Shown: positions 12,992-19,841, counted from the stretch's first letter. The stretch is DNA of 19,982 nt from JBBRYK01 sp038237665 (GCA_038237665.1 JBBRYK010000048.1:1-19982); one strand, 5' to 3'. Made by a program: numbers and translations. The notes: generated by a model from the letters alone, not told the origin.

Positions 12992-13213
12992 ATCGCAGAA
13001 AAGGAAGAGAAGATCGAGATGGAGGGCGAGATCGTGGAGTCTCTCCGCAACCGGATGTTCCGGATCCGGCTCGACAACGGTCACGAGATGATCGGCTACA
13101 CCTCGGGCCGGATGAAGCGATACCGGATCCGCATGCTCCTTGGCGATCGCGTCCGCATCGAGCTCTCACCCTACGACCTCGACCGCGGCCGGATCGTCTA
13201 CCGCCTGAACTAG
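12992..13213 (+). CDS. infA: Translation initiation factor IF-1, apparent AUC start
   Basis: The product is clearly IF-1: an IEMEGEIVESLRNRMFRIRL strand, LDNGHEMIGY, SGRMKRYRIRMLLGDRV and ELSPYDLDRGRIVYRLN, an S1/OB fold that sits in the ribosomal A site during initiation. The start is unusual. GGGGGAGG (12980-12987) is followed four bases later by ATC, and starting there gives (M)AEKEEKIEMEG and 73 residues, matching IF-1 (E. coli 72, MAKEDNIEMQG). An upstream in-frame TTG at 12974 lies inside the csp terminator and has no RBS. The first ATG (13019) would cut nine residues from the first strand. IF-1 with its own gene next to csp, and away from the usual ribosomal protein cluster, could be a second copy. 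No separate promoter is visible, so it may depend on read-through from csp. Confidence 0.88.
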   Translation: MAEKEEKIEMEGEIVESLRNRMFRIRLDNGHEMIGYTSGRMKRYRIRMLLGDRVRIELSPYDLDRGRIVYRLN

Positions 13214-13232
13214 CCAGTACGAGGAGACGAGC

Positions 13233-13457
13233 TTGAGCAACCCCGAGCAGAAGAACTATGCAGAGATCGAACGGCTCGAGACTCTCCTCGGCGAGCTGCG
13301 CTCCACCGCCCCGACGGGCAGGGAGACCGAAGCGATCCGTGAGATCGGGCTCGAGATTGCCGTGGCCATTCGCGAGGTCGGGGCGATGCTGACCAACGTC
13401 GGCTGGGAGCAGTCCTACGCAGCAACCCGTCCGGGCGAGCCGGAGGGGGCTGTCTAG
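13233..13457 (+). CDS. Hypothetical 74-residue helical protein
   Basis: I do not recognise a family. After a polar start (MSNPEQKNYAEIERLETLLG) the protein has an acidic helix and an amphipathic one (AIREIGLEIAVAIREVGAML), then a Pro/Gly-rich tail. It looks cytoplasmic. The start is TTG, preceded by GAGGAGACG about seven bases upstream, and lies 19 bases after the infA stop, so it is probably co-transcribed. Its TAG shares CTAG with the stop of the convergent 13454 gene. Confidence 0.65.
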   Translation: MSNPEQKNYAEIERLETLLGELRSTAPTGRETEAIREIGLEIAVAIREVGAMLTNVGWEQSYAATRPGEPEGAV

Positions 13458-13651
13458 GAGCGACGAGCGGAGCGGGCCGCGGAGAGCGCGGCCCGGATCG
13501 ACGCAATCGTCTTGTCGGCCCGGTCCCGGCGCTCGGCTCCGAAGGCGCGATGCTCGTTCGCGTAGTCGCGAACCTGGTGAGCGGACTGATCGAGCGCCTT
13601 CAGCTGGAACTCGATCTGCTCCTCGGTCAGGGTGACCTGCTTCTCGATCAA
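13454..13651 (-). CDS. Hypothetical 65-residue protein coupled to the UPF0104 gene
   Basis: A TTG start at 13651 overlaps the TGA of the upstream gene (TTGA). The product reads (M)IEKQVTLTEEQIEFQLKAL, DQSAHQVRDYANEHRAFGAE, RRDRADKTIASIRAALSAAR, a charged mostly helical protein of unknown family. The frame is open further upstream to 13699, but that part is Pro/Gly/Arg-rich shadow of the membrane protein's C-terminus. No strong Shine-Dalgarno is visible, so re-initiation is the likely route. Confidence 0.55.
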   Translation of the reverse strand: MIEKQVTLTEEQIEFQLKALDQSAHQVRDYANEHRAFGAERRDRADKTIASIRAALSAARSARRS

Positions 13652-14643
13652 CGCGCCGGCGCCCGGCCGGCCGGGGTCAGCCTTCGAACACGGCGGCACG
13701 CCAGGGCGAAGAGCACGATTCCTCCTCCGCAGAGGACGCCGACCGCCTGGATCGCGACCGCAACACCGAGCGCCTGCGTCGCTCCCACACCCGAGGCGAC
13801 AAGCACGGCCCCGCTGGCGCCGGCCTGGGTCGCTGCACCGGCCGGACCGACGGGCAAGGCCGCGGCGGCGGCACCCGCGCAGAGGACGAGCAGGGCGAGC
13901 GGGAAGGCGTAGCCGATGCCGAGCGCACCGAGCAGCAGATAGAGCGCGGTAGCGCGGATCGACCAGGACGCGGTCACGAGTAGCAGCGCCTCGGTCGCTT
14001 CACGCCGAGAGGTCGTGCGGGGCCCGAGCCAACGACCGAGCCGGAACCGCAGCACACGCCTGCTGCCTGTCAGACGAGGAAGAGCGAGGATCAGCGCCGC
14101 GGCGGAAACCCCCGCCAGCGCAACGACTCCGAGACCGGCCCGGAGCGCGAGCGGGCAACCCGGCAACACGGCGGCGATCAGCGCCAGGGGCGCGAGTGCC
14201 GCGCTGTCGATCAAGCCGAGCATGACAAGGGAGAGGCACAGGCTCCGCACGCCTGCCGGACAGTTCGGAGAACGCCGCACGACCGCGATCCGAATTGCGT
14301 CGTCGAAGCGCCCGGGCAGGGCGACACCTCCGACCGACGCAGCTCCGTTCGCCGCCGCCAGGGCCAGCGGTCGGGGGCGCTCGTGCGCCTGGAACAGACG
14401 TCCCCAGCCGTACGCCTTGAACGTGTAGGCGACGAGGGTAAGAGCGCCGATCGCGACGAGCAGCGCCGGATGGGCGTGCGCCAGCGGCCACGGCGTGTTC
14501 GCGTAGTGGCGAGCGGCCAAGCCTGCGATCGCCAGGCCCGAGATTCCCCACACGAGCGCAAGCGCCCAGCGGGCTCGCTTGGAACGGAGGAACTGAAAAC
14601 GTGAGCGAGCGGGAGAAGCGTCCGATCCGAGCGCAGCCAACAA
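13648..14643 (-). CDS. UPF0104/AglD-like integral membrane protein (flippase-type)
   Basis: The 331-residue protein has eight or so hydrophobic helices and the UPF0104/LPG-synthase transmembrane-domain pattern. GVALPGRFDDAIRIAVVRR at about residues 103-121 corresponds to the conserved GRxxDxxR motif. SWSIRATALYLLLGALGIGY and the small-residue-rich ALPVGPAGAATQAGASGAVL match the later helices. Relatives include the flippase part of MprF and archaeal AglD; transport or exposure of lipids or lipid-linked glycans at the cytoplasmic membrane is the best guess. The frame is open to 14697, but the TTG at 14643 has GGAGG seven bases upstream, which decides the start. That RBS lies inside a hairpin. 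The TGA overlaps the start of a 65-residue protein. Confidence 0.8.
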   Translation of the reverse strand: MLAALGSDASPARSRFQFLRSKRARWALALVWGISGLAIAGLAARHYANTPWPLAHAHPALLVAIGALTLVAYTFKAYGWGRLFQAHERPRPLALAAANGAASVGGVALPGRFDDAIRIAVVRRSPNCPAGVRSLCLSLVMLGLIDSAALAPLALIAAVLPGCPLALRAGLGVVALAGVSAAALILALPRLTGSRRVLRFRLGRWLGPRTTSRREATEALLLVTASWSIRATALYLLLGALGIGYAFPLALLVLCAGAAAAALPVGPAGAATQAGASGAVLVASGVGATQALGVAVAIQAVGVLCGGGIVLFALACRRVRRLTPAGRAPAR

Positions 14644-14650
14644 AACAGCA

Positions 14651-14681
14651 CCTCCCTTATCCGCCTGAACGGATAAGGAGG
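14651..14681 (-). promoter_or_regulatory. Hairpin enclosing the Shine-Dalgarno of the UPF0104 gene
   Basis: Read on the minus strand, CCTCCTTATCCG, the loop TTCAGG and CGGATAAGGGAGG form a 12-bp stem with one bulged G. The right arm contains AAGGGAGG, the only ribosome-binding site for the TTG at 14643. Folding would fully hide it, while melting would expose it. This is the layout of an RNA thermosensor, a riboswitch expression platform or a protein-controlled operator; which one cannot be told from sequence. Confidence 0.6.
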
Positions 14682-14710
14682 GCGCAGAGCAGCGCAATCG
14701 GTATTCGTCC

Positions 14711-14795
14711 TAGTAGTTAGGGTCCGATTCTAGCCGAGAATGCTCGGCCCTGTGAGCCGTGCCGCTGTGTCAAACCAGGCGCGGCCTAACTACTA
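14711..14795. repeat. Inverted repeat and nested hairpin between two minus-strand genes
   Basis: TAGTAGTTAGG (14711-14721) and CCTAACTACTA (14785-14795) are perfect inverted 11-mers 63 bases apart. Inside lies GCCGAG, AATG, CTCGGC (14733-14748), a perfect six-bp hairpin. The right copy includes the stop codon of the 38-residue gene. The inner hairpin may terminate that gene, though no T-run follows it. Confidence 0.45.
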
Positions 14796-14909
14796 CATCG
14801 AGCCGAACTTCTTGGCCGCCTGGGCCGCCTTCTTGTCGTTGCGCTTCTCCTTCAGCGTCTTCTGCGCCTGCTTCTTCTGAAGCTTCTTCGGCTTCTCGGA
14901 ACCCTTCAC
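14793..14909 (-). CDS. 38-residue lysine-rich protein
   Basis: A GTG at 14909 is preceded four bases upstream by GGAGGT, an excellent Shine-Dalgarno. The product is MKGSEKPKKLQKKQAQKTLK, then EKRNDKKAAQAAKKFGSM. Nearly 40 percent of residues are Lys or Arg, with no hydrophobic core, so it is probably disordered and nucleic-acid or ribosome associated. Similar short KxxKTLKEKRxDKKAA proteins occur in actinobacteria, from memory. The frame stays open upstream, but without an RBS there. It sits downstream of the 14960 gene on the same strand. Confidence 0.7.
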   Translation of the reverse strand: MKGSEKPKKLQKKQAQKTLKEKRNDKKAAQAAKKFGSM

Positions 14910-14959
14910 AGTGACCTCCAGCCCGTTGAACCTCGCCCCCACTTTACTGAAACGAACGG

Positions 14960-15559
14960 CTAGCCCATCCCGAGCGAGATCACGCCGCGCTGGATCAACC
15001 GCTGCGTGAAGGCATTCGGCGGGAGGAGCTTGACGCCGTAGACGTCTCGCAGGAACCACTCGAAATAGACGAAGACGCTCGAACGGACGGCGTTGATCTT
15101 CTCGAGGCGCCCGAGGTCGTAGAGCGCCAGCCGCGCCCGCAGCCCGTCCTCCTGCGCGAATCGCTCCGGCGCCGCGGCGCCCATGTTGCCGAGCAGCAGC
15201 ATCGGCTCCTCGGCTGCCAGCCGCTCGCAGAACAGGAAGCCCGCGCGCAGCTCGACGGTGCTGCGTTCACGCCTCCAGCCGAGTAAGAGCCTTACGGGCC
15301 CCTCCTCGAGCACGTCGACGTCGTCGAGGTCGTCGCGGCAGTGGACCGCGAAGGCGTCGAGCACCTCACCGTAGGTCAGCGTCCGTGCGGCCCACTCGAT
15401 CGGAAGACCGCGCCGCGCTTGATCCAGGTCGAGCGTCGGCAACGGGCCGAGGACCGCACCGGGAAAGTGCAGGGCGACCTCGGCCGTGAGCTCCGGCTCG
15501 CTCGCGCCAACGCGAGGGTCGGACCGGGCTTCGAGTGCGGCGAGCTGGACGATCTGCAT
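14960..15559 (-). CDS. Hypothetical 199-residue protein downstream of chlD
   Basis: I do not recognise a family. The protein starts MQIVQLAALEARSDPRVGAS and has no signal peptide. A Leu-rich central part follows (VRLLLGWRRERSTVELRAGF, then CERLAAEEPMLLLGNM). The end is rich in aromatic residues (LEKINAVRSSVFVYFEWFLR, then DVYGVKLLPPNAFTQRLIQR). The ATG is preceded by AGAAGG and lies nine bases after the chlD stop, so it is very likely co-transcribed and perhaps functionally tied to the chelatase-like complex. The coding composition is ordinary for this window. Confidence 0.7.
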   Translation of the reverse strand: MQIVQLAALEARSDPRVGASEPELTAEVALHFPGAVLGPLPTLDLDQARRGLPIEWAARTLTYGEVLDAFAVHCRDDLDDVDVLEEGPVRLLLGWRRERSTVELRAGFLFCERLAAEEPMLLLGNMGAAAPERFAQEDGLRARLALYDLGRLEKINAVRSSVFVYFEWFLRDVYGVKLLPPNAFTQRLIQRGVISLGMG

Positions 15560-15568
15560 GGCTGCCTT

Positions 15569-17448
15569 CTACACCAGCTCGCCGATCGGCACGAGGGTTC
15601 CCCCGCTCAGGCGGGCGAGCTCCTCGGCACAGCTCACTGCTCCGGGCGGGGACGCGTCGGCGACGACGCACGCGATCCGGTCTCGACGCAGGGCGCGAGC
15701 CTCGGCCAGGACGTCGCGCACCGGATCGCCGCCCCGGTGGAGCGGCACCGTCGGCAGCCCGTCGGTGACGATCACGACGAGCGGCACCGCGTTGGCGTGC
15801 TTGAAGCGCTCTTGCCTGAGGATCAGCCGCGCGCGGCGCAGGGCGTCGGCGAGGGGCGTCTGGCCGCTCAGCGGGATCTGGCGCAGCCGCCGGCGTGCGA
15901 GCGCGAGGCTCTTCGTCAGCGGTAGCGCGACCGTCCCCTCCGGCACGCCGCCACGGAAGGCGACGAGCGCAACCCGGTCGCCGCGCGCCGTTGCGTCCTC
16001 GAGGAGGCGAAAAACGAGGCCTTTCACCTTCTCGACCATCCGCTCGGCGTGCACCGACCAGCTGTTGTCGACGACGAAGCAGACCGCGTAGGGCGAGCGG
16101 TGGCGGCGGATCTTCCGGCGGAGGTCGCTGGCCTCAACGCGAATCGGGGCGCCGCGGATCGCCGCCGCCCGAATCGTCGCGTCGAAGGCGATGTCCGTAT
16201 CCGTCTCGCGGGCCAGCCCGTGCCGGCCGTACTTGCCGCGGTGCTCGCTGACGAGCGAGCGCGCTCGCCTGCCGATGCGTGCCCGTTCGATCCGGTCGCC
16301 GCGTGACCGCTCGAAGATCCGGGCTACGTCGGCCAGGAGCGGCGCGAGCTCCGGCGGGGCGCCCGCCTCGAGGTCTACCTCACCGGCCGTGCCGTTTTTT
16401 TTTGTGCTCCATCCGCCTCGAGCGCGTCCTCGAGCACGCGGCGGAGCACGGCACGTTCCACGGTCGGGGCCGGCGCGAACGGGTCGACCGGCAGGCGATG
16501 GCCGAGCGCGAGCTCGGCGGCGTCGAGCACGTCGTCCGGCGTCACCTCGCTCCGGCCGTCGAGCGCCGCGAGCGCCTTCCCGCACTCGACGATCGTCACG
16601 TCGGCCCGGTGGCTGGAGACGCCCGATCCGGTCACGACCTGAGCGAGGGCCGTGTACAGGCGGTCGGGCAGTCGCACGCTGCGCGCGAGCTCCTCCGCCC
16701 CGGCGAGCCGGCCGGCGAGGTCGGCCTGAGCGGCGGCGTAGTCCGCGGCCATTGCCTCCGGTTGGGCGTTGAAGGCCTCACGCCGGCGCATGATCTCGGC
16801 CCGCGCTCCTGGCTCCTGGACGGCCTCGACCTCGACCTGGAGGCCGATCCGGTCCGCGATCTGCGGGCGGAGCTCGCCTTCCTCCTCGTTCATCGTCCCG
16901 ACGAGCAGGAACCGCGCCGGGTGCGCGATCGACACGCCTTCCCGCTCGACCACGTTCACCCCGAGCGCGGCCGCGTCGAGCAGGATGTCCGTCAGGTGGT
17001 CGTCGAGCAGGTTGATCTCGTCGACGTAGAGGATTCCGCGGTTGGCTTCCGCGAGCAGCCCCGGCTCGAGCGCCCGCTCGCCCTCGCGCAGCGCCCGCGC
17101 GATGTCGACCGAGCCGGCGACACGGTCCTCGGTCGCGTTCAGCGGCAGGTCGACGATTCGGCGTCGCCGCCGTACGACGGGCAACTCGTCTCGCGCGCGC
17201 GAGCGGCACGAGTCGCAGGCGGGCCGCTCGGGATCGCACGAGAAGGGACAGTCGGCGACGACCTCGATCTCGGGCAGGAGCTCGGCCAGCCCGCGGACTG
17301 CCGTCGACTTGCCCGTCCCGGACGTGCCCTTGATCAGCACCCCGCCGACGGCAGGGTTGACGGCGTTGACCAGGAGCGCCCGCTTGAGGCGCTCCTGGTC
17401 GACGATCGCGGTGAACGGGAAGAAGCGGAGTCCGGCTCGTCCGCTCAG
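15569..17448 (-). CDS. chlD: chlD-type chelatase subunit, full-length AAA+/VWA form via -1 frameshift
   Basis: The two halves of one protein lie in adjacent frames: the ATPase domain (17448 to about 16396) and a VWA domain (16396 to 15569). The second half has no sensible start; upstream of NGTAGEVDLEAG its frame is Arg-rich shadow. A run of nine A (minus strand, opposite 16395-16403) joins them. A -1 slip on AAA AAA gives a 626-residue fusion. The VWA part holds a MIDAS site (DNSWS, residues about 461-465), SGQTPLADALRRA and VIVTDGLP. Such AAA+/VWA proteins are the D subunits of magnesium or cobalt chelatases, which insert metal into tetrapyrroles with an H/CobN subunit absent here. The usual Pro-rich acidic linker is nearly missing. 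RNA polymerase slippage could do the same, and a sequencing error in the homopolymer cannot be excluded. Confidence 0.75.
16375..17448 (-). CDS. Magnesium/cobalt chelatase AAA+ ATPase subunit (zero-frame product)
   Basis: Read without frameshifting, the gene gives a 357-residue ChlI/BchI-like AAA+ protein. Walker A is GTSGTGKST (residues 41-49), a four-Cys cluster (C67, C71, C78, C81) matches ChlI relatives, and Walker B is ILYVDE (139-144). GTMNEEEGELRPQIADRIGL carries sensor and arginine-finger residues. After the A9 run it ends six codons later (TARPVR). No ATG, GTG or TTG gives the conserved opening FFPFTAIVDQERLKRALLVN: the first GTG (17340) would remove it. A CTG at 17448 overlaps the preceding TGA (CTGA) and has GGTGAT just upstream, so I take CTG as start. 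It would act as the small motor subunit beside the full-length form. Confidence 0.82.
   Translation of the reverse strand: MSGRAGLRFFPFTAIVDQERLKRALLVNAVNPAVGGVLIKGTSGTGKSTAVRGLAELLPEIEVVADCPFSCDPERPACDSCRSRARDELPVVRRRRRIVDLPLNATEDRVAGSVDIARALREGERALEPGLLAEANRGILYVDEINLLDDHLTDILLDAAALGVNVVEREGVSIAHPARFLLVGTMNEEEGELRPQIADRIGLQVEVEAVQEPGARAEIMRRREAFNAQPEAMAADYAAAQADLAGRLAGAEELARSVRLPDRLYTALAQVVTGSGVSSHRADVTIVECGKALAALDGRSEVTPDDVLDAAELALGHRLPVDPFAPAPTVERAVLRRVLEDALEADGAQKKTARPVR
16393..16404 (-). other. Candidate -1 frameshift or transcript-slippage site (A9)
   Basis: In the zero frame the codons are CAA AAA AAA ACG (Q349, K350, K351, T352). The heptamer A AAA AAA is an ideal -1 slip site, and the shifted frame continues AAC GGC ACG. 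An SD-like GGAG lies three bases upstream, and hairpin-forming sequence (GAGGT/ACCTC, then GGCGGG/CCCGCC) lies downstream, as is common for bacterial recoding. Nine A in a row is striking in DNA this GC-rich. Confidence 0.7.
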
Positions 17449-18966
17449 TTGATCACCAGCCGCTTGCCGAAGGTCGGCTCCGCCTGGACGATCGGCGGGA
17501 ACTGCCAGGTGCCGATCAGCGGCACGGCCGTGTCGCGGTTGACCTTGACGTCCACGACGAACGGCCCACCCGCCTTGAACGCGGTGTCGAAGGCGTCGGC
17601 TAGATCGCCGAGACGGCCGGCCGGTCGGGCTTCGCCAGCTTCAGGCCGAGCACGCCGCAGGTACCGAAGCCCATGCCCGCGAAGCCACCGGGCGTGAAGG
17701 TCGTCCTCGGCTCGTAGGTCTCCCAGTACTGCTCGACCCACGTCTGGTGGTTGCCGGTGTCGGTGATCATCAGCGTGTCGTCCGGCGCCGCCCGGCGAAG
17801 CTCCGCGACGACCCTGCGCGGATCGATCGGCACCTCCTCGGAGGCCATCTCCGGCTGGATGAAGTTCTGCCACTCCTCCTTCCACGCGTCGACCTGGTCG
17901 TGCCAGGGCGAGCGCTCGCGCTTCGGCTCCCGGCCGGAGAGCTCGTTCAGCTGGCGCAGCACCTCGCGTGCGTCGCCGACGATGCCGAGCTCGGTCGGGT
18001 AGTTGCGCCCGATCTCCTGCGGATCGAGGTCGATGTGGATCAGCTTCGTCGGCGGGATGTTGTACGTGTAGCCCGGCACCCACGAGGAGCAGTGGATGTC
18101 GGAGAAGCGGCAGCCGATCGCGAGGATCACGTCAGCGTTCTTCGCCGCCTCCGAGGCCGGGTACTCGCCCCAGCAGCCGGCGATGCCCAGATAGAGCGGA
18201 TCCTTCGCCGAGAGCACGCCCTTGCCCATGAACGTCGAGTAGACGGGCACGTTCACGTGCTCGGCGAACTGCTGGAGCTCCGGGGACGCATCCGAGAGCA
18301 GGACGCCGCCGCCCGCCAGGATCAGCGGCCGCCGTGCCTTCATCAGCATCTCGAGGGCCCTGGCGACAGCCTCCGGCTCGCCGGGCGTCCGCCAGTTGAG
18401 CTGGGACCGCTCTTCGGGGTCGGGCACCTCGACGTCGCCGGTTCGGATCCAGAGGTCGTAGGGGACGTCGATGTGAACCGGGCCGGGCCGGCCCGTGCGG
18501 GCGAGCTTGAAGGCCTTGGGCAGGAACTTGCCGAGGTCCTGGACCGAGTGCGCCTGGTAGCTCCGCTTCGAGATCACCTTGGCGATGCTCGGGAAGTCGG
18601 CCTGGAAGTGGCGGTACTCCTCCTGCAGGGCGCCCGAGTCGTACTGGTTCGTGGCGACCTGGCCGGTGATGGCGATGAACGAGGACGAGTCGTAGAACGC
18701 GTTCCCCATCGCGACGGTCAGGAGCATGGGTCCCGGGCCTGTCGAGGTGTACACCGGGATCACCTCACCCGACGCGCGGAAGTAGGCGTCGGCCATGTAG
18801 CCGGCCGCCGACTCGATCCGGGGAAAGATGATCTTGAGCTCGTCCTGGTGGTTGTAGACGCCGTCGAGCAGGCCCACCGCCCCGTGTCCGGCGTAGCCGA
18901 ACATGTACGCACCTTCTCCTTGATCAGGTACTCGACAACGAGGTCGCAACCGCGCATCTCCGCCAT
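17445..18966 (-). pseudogene. Thiamine-diphosphate enzyme (acetolactate synthase-like), disrupted
   Basis: The frame starts at ATG 18966 behind AAGGGGG with MAEMRGCDLVVEYLIKEKV. It then needs a one-base shift near 18906 to continue as YMFGYAGHGAVGLLDGVYNH, the PYR domain with its catalytic Glu in FPRIESAAGYMADAYF. The central domain (PLILAGGGVLLSDASPELQQ) and the start of the TPP-binding domain (GNHQTWVEQYWETYEPRTTF, GFGTCGVLGLKLAKPDRPAV) are intact. The frame then stops at 17600, and homology resumes in another frame as RLGDLADAFDTAFKAGGPFV to TFGKRLVIN. The GDG...NN motif that binds Mg2+ and the diphosphate is lost, a gap I estimate at roughly 75-90 residues. Such a protein could not bind cofactor. 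It may be a true pseudogene or an assembly defect. Its last stop overlaps the chlD start. Confidence 0.75.
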
Positions 18967-19039
18967 CCGTCCCCCTTTTCTCGAAGGTTGGCGCAACTAT
19001 ACGATCGTGTCGCGCAATCGACCACGAAGGGAGGCAGGC
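18967..19039. promoter_or_regulatory. Divergent promoter region
   Basis: This 73-base gap separates the thiamine-diphosphate gene and the DUF1326 gene. It is AT-richer than its surroundings and includes ACTATACGATCGTG. On the plus strand TACGAT is a good -10 box. On the minus strand the same stretch gives TATAGT. The two promoters would overlap and could compete. Clear -35 boxes with correct spacing are not seen. Confidence 0.4.
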
Positions 19040-19657
19040 GTGGAGCGGTGGGCGATGAAGGGCTCGATCCTGGGCCCGTGCAACTGCGACTGGGGCTGCC
19101 CGTGCAACTTCGACGTCGCGCCGTCGTACGGGCACTGCGAGGGCATCTACGCGTATTCCGTGGGAGACGGTAACTACGGCGAGACGCGGCTCGACGGGCT
19201 GCGGTACGTCCATGTCGGCTCCTGGCCGGCCGCGGTTCACCTCGGCGACGGAACAGCCGTGCTGATTGTCGACTCGGATTCCTCGGACGCGCAGCGTGAC
19301 GCGCTGGAGGCGCTGTGGAAGAGCGGTGAGGCGGGGCTTCCGTTCGACATCTGGAACGCGGTGACGAGCACATGGTTCGACACGATCGTGGCGCCGGTCG
19401 AGATGGAGTGGGACGGCCTGCGCTCGCGCGTTCAGGTCGATGGTGGGCGTCTGCTCGAGCTGGTGATGTCGCGCGTGAAGAATCCGGTCACCGGCGACGA
19501 CGAGATCACCTATCTCGAGAAGCCGACCGGGTTCACCTCGAAGCGAACCGAGCTCGGCACGACCGAGGTCTTCCGGCTGGAAGTCGCCGGCTGGAGCTGG
19601 GACTACAGCGGCAAGTACGGCGAGTTCGCCGAGTACGAGTACTCCGGACCGTCGTAG
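19040..19657 (+). CDS. DUF1326 domain-containing protein
   Basis: The 205-residue protein opens MERWAMKGSILGPCNCDWGC, then PCNFDVAPSYGHCEG. The CNCxWGCPCNF cluster with a further Cys about ten residues later is the DUF1326 hallmark and a probable metal or thiol site. The remaining beta-rich body (HLGDGTAVLIVDSDSSDAQR, PVEMEWDGLRSRVQVDGGRL) fits the family at full length. It is cytoplasmic and its function is not established. The GTG at 19040 has AAGGGAGG five bases upstream. An ATG five codons later is a weaker alternative. The long open frame reaching far upstream on this strand is shadow of the opposite gene. Confidence 0.9.
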   Translation: MERWAMKGSILGPCNCDWGCPCNFDVAPSYGHCEGIYAYSVGDGNYGETRLDGLRYVHVGSWPAAVHLGDGTAVLIVDSDSSDAQRDALEALWKSGEAGLPFDIWNAVTSTWFDTIVAPVEMEWDGLRSRVQVDGGRLLELVMSRVKNPVTGDDEITYLEKPTGFTSKRTELGTTEVFRLEVAGWSWDYSGKYGEFAEYEYSGPS

Positions 19658-19712
19658 GCCTTACCGCGCCGGCGCCGCTACCGCCCGTTCTCGGCGTGAG
19701 CCAGGTGATTCC

Positions 19713-19841
19713 GAGCCGATCACGACGACCGTGCTCTCAAAGAGCCAGGAGACCTACTGCCTGAAGTCGGTCAACGGAGCCGCGACGTATTACCAGAACG
19801 GCCCCGGCCAGCCGATCGTCACCTCGCCGGCCTGTAGCTAA
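19713..19841 (+). pseudogene. Orphan C-terminal tail of a pilin-like protein
   Basis: A frame ending at TAA 19839-19841 reads EPITTTVLSKSQETYCLKSV, then NGAATYYQNGPGQPIVTSPA and CS. The YC...G.tYY..GPGG/Q.i....C pattern with two Cys resembles the C-terminal beta-sheet of type IV pilin/pseudopilin-like proteins of actinobacteria, from memory. There is no prepilin leader or N-terminal helix, and no start codon with an RBS nearby, so this is a 3' remnant. The stop overlaps the transposase stop on the other strand. The homology is a judgement by eye. Confidence 0.45.

Noticed and set aside
13652..13699. Upstream part of the 65-residue protein's frame
   Set aside because: It overlaps the UPF0104 C-terminus and reads as Pro/Gly/Arg shadow; the TTG overlapping the TGA is a better start.
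16395..16403. T9 on the plus strand as an intrinsic terminator
   Set aside because: No gene is transcribed in that direction here and no stable GC stem directly precedes it; the run is better explained as a slip site on the other strand.
16397..16585. Independent start for the VWA protein at 16585
   Set aside because: The first 63 residues are Arg/Gly shadow of the ATPase frame, and coherent sequence starts exactly at the A9 run.
17747..19657. 636-residue plus-strand frame covering the thiamine-diphosphate gene and DUF1326
   Set aside because: Only its last 205 codons are DUF1326; the rest is an Arg/Leu/Val-rich mirror of the conserved minus-strand enzyme.
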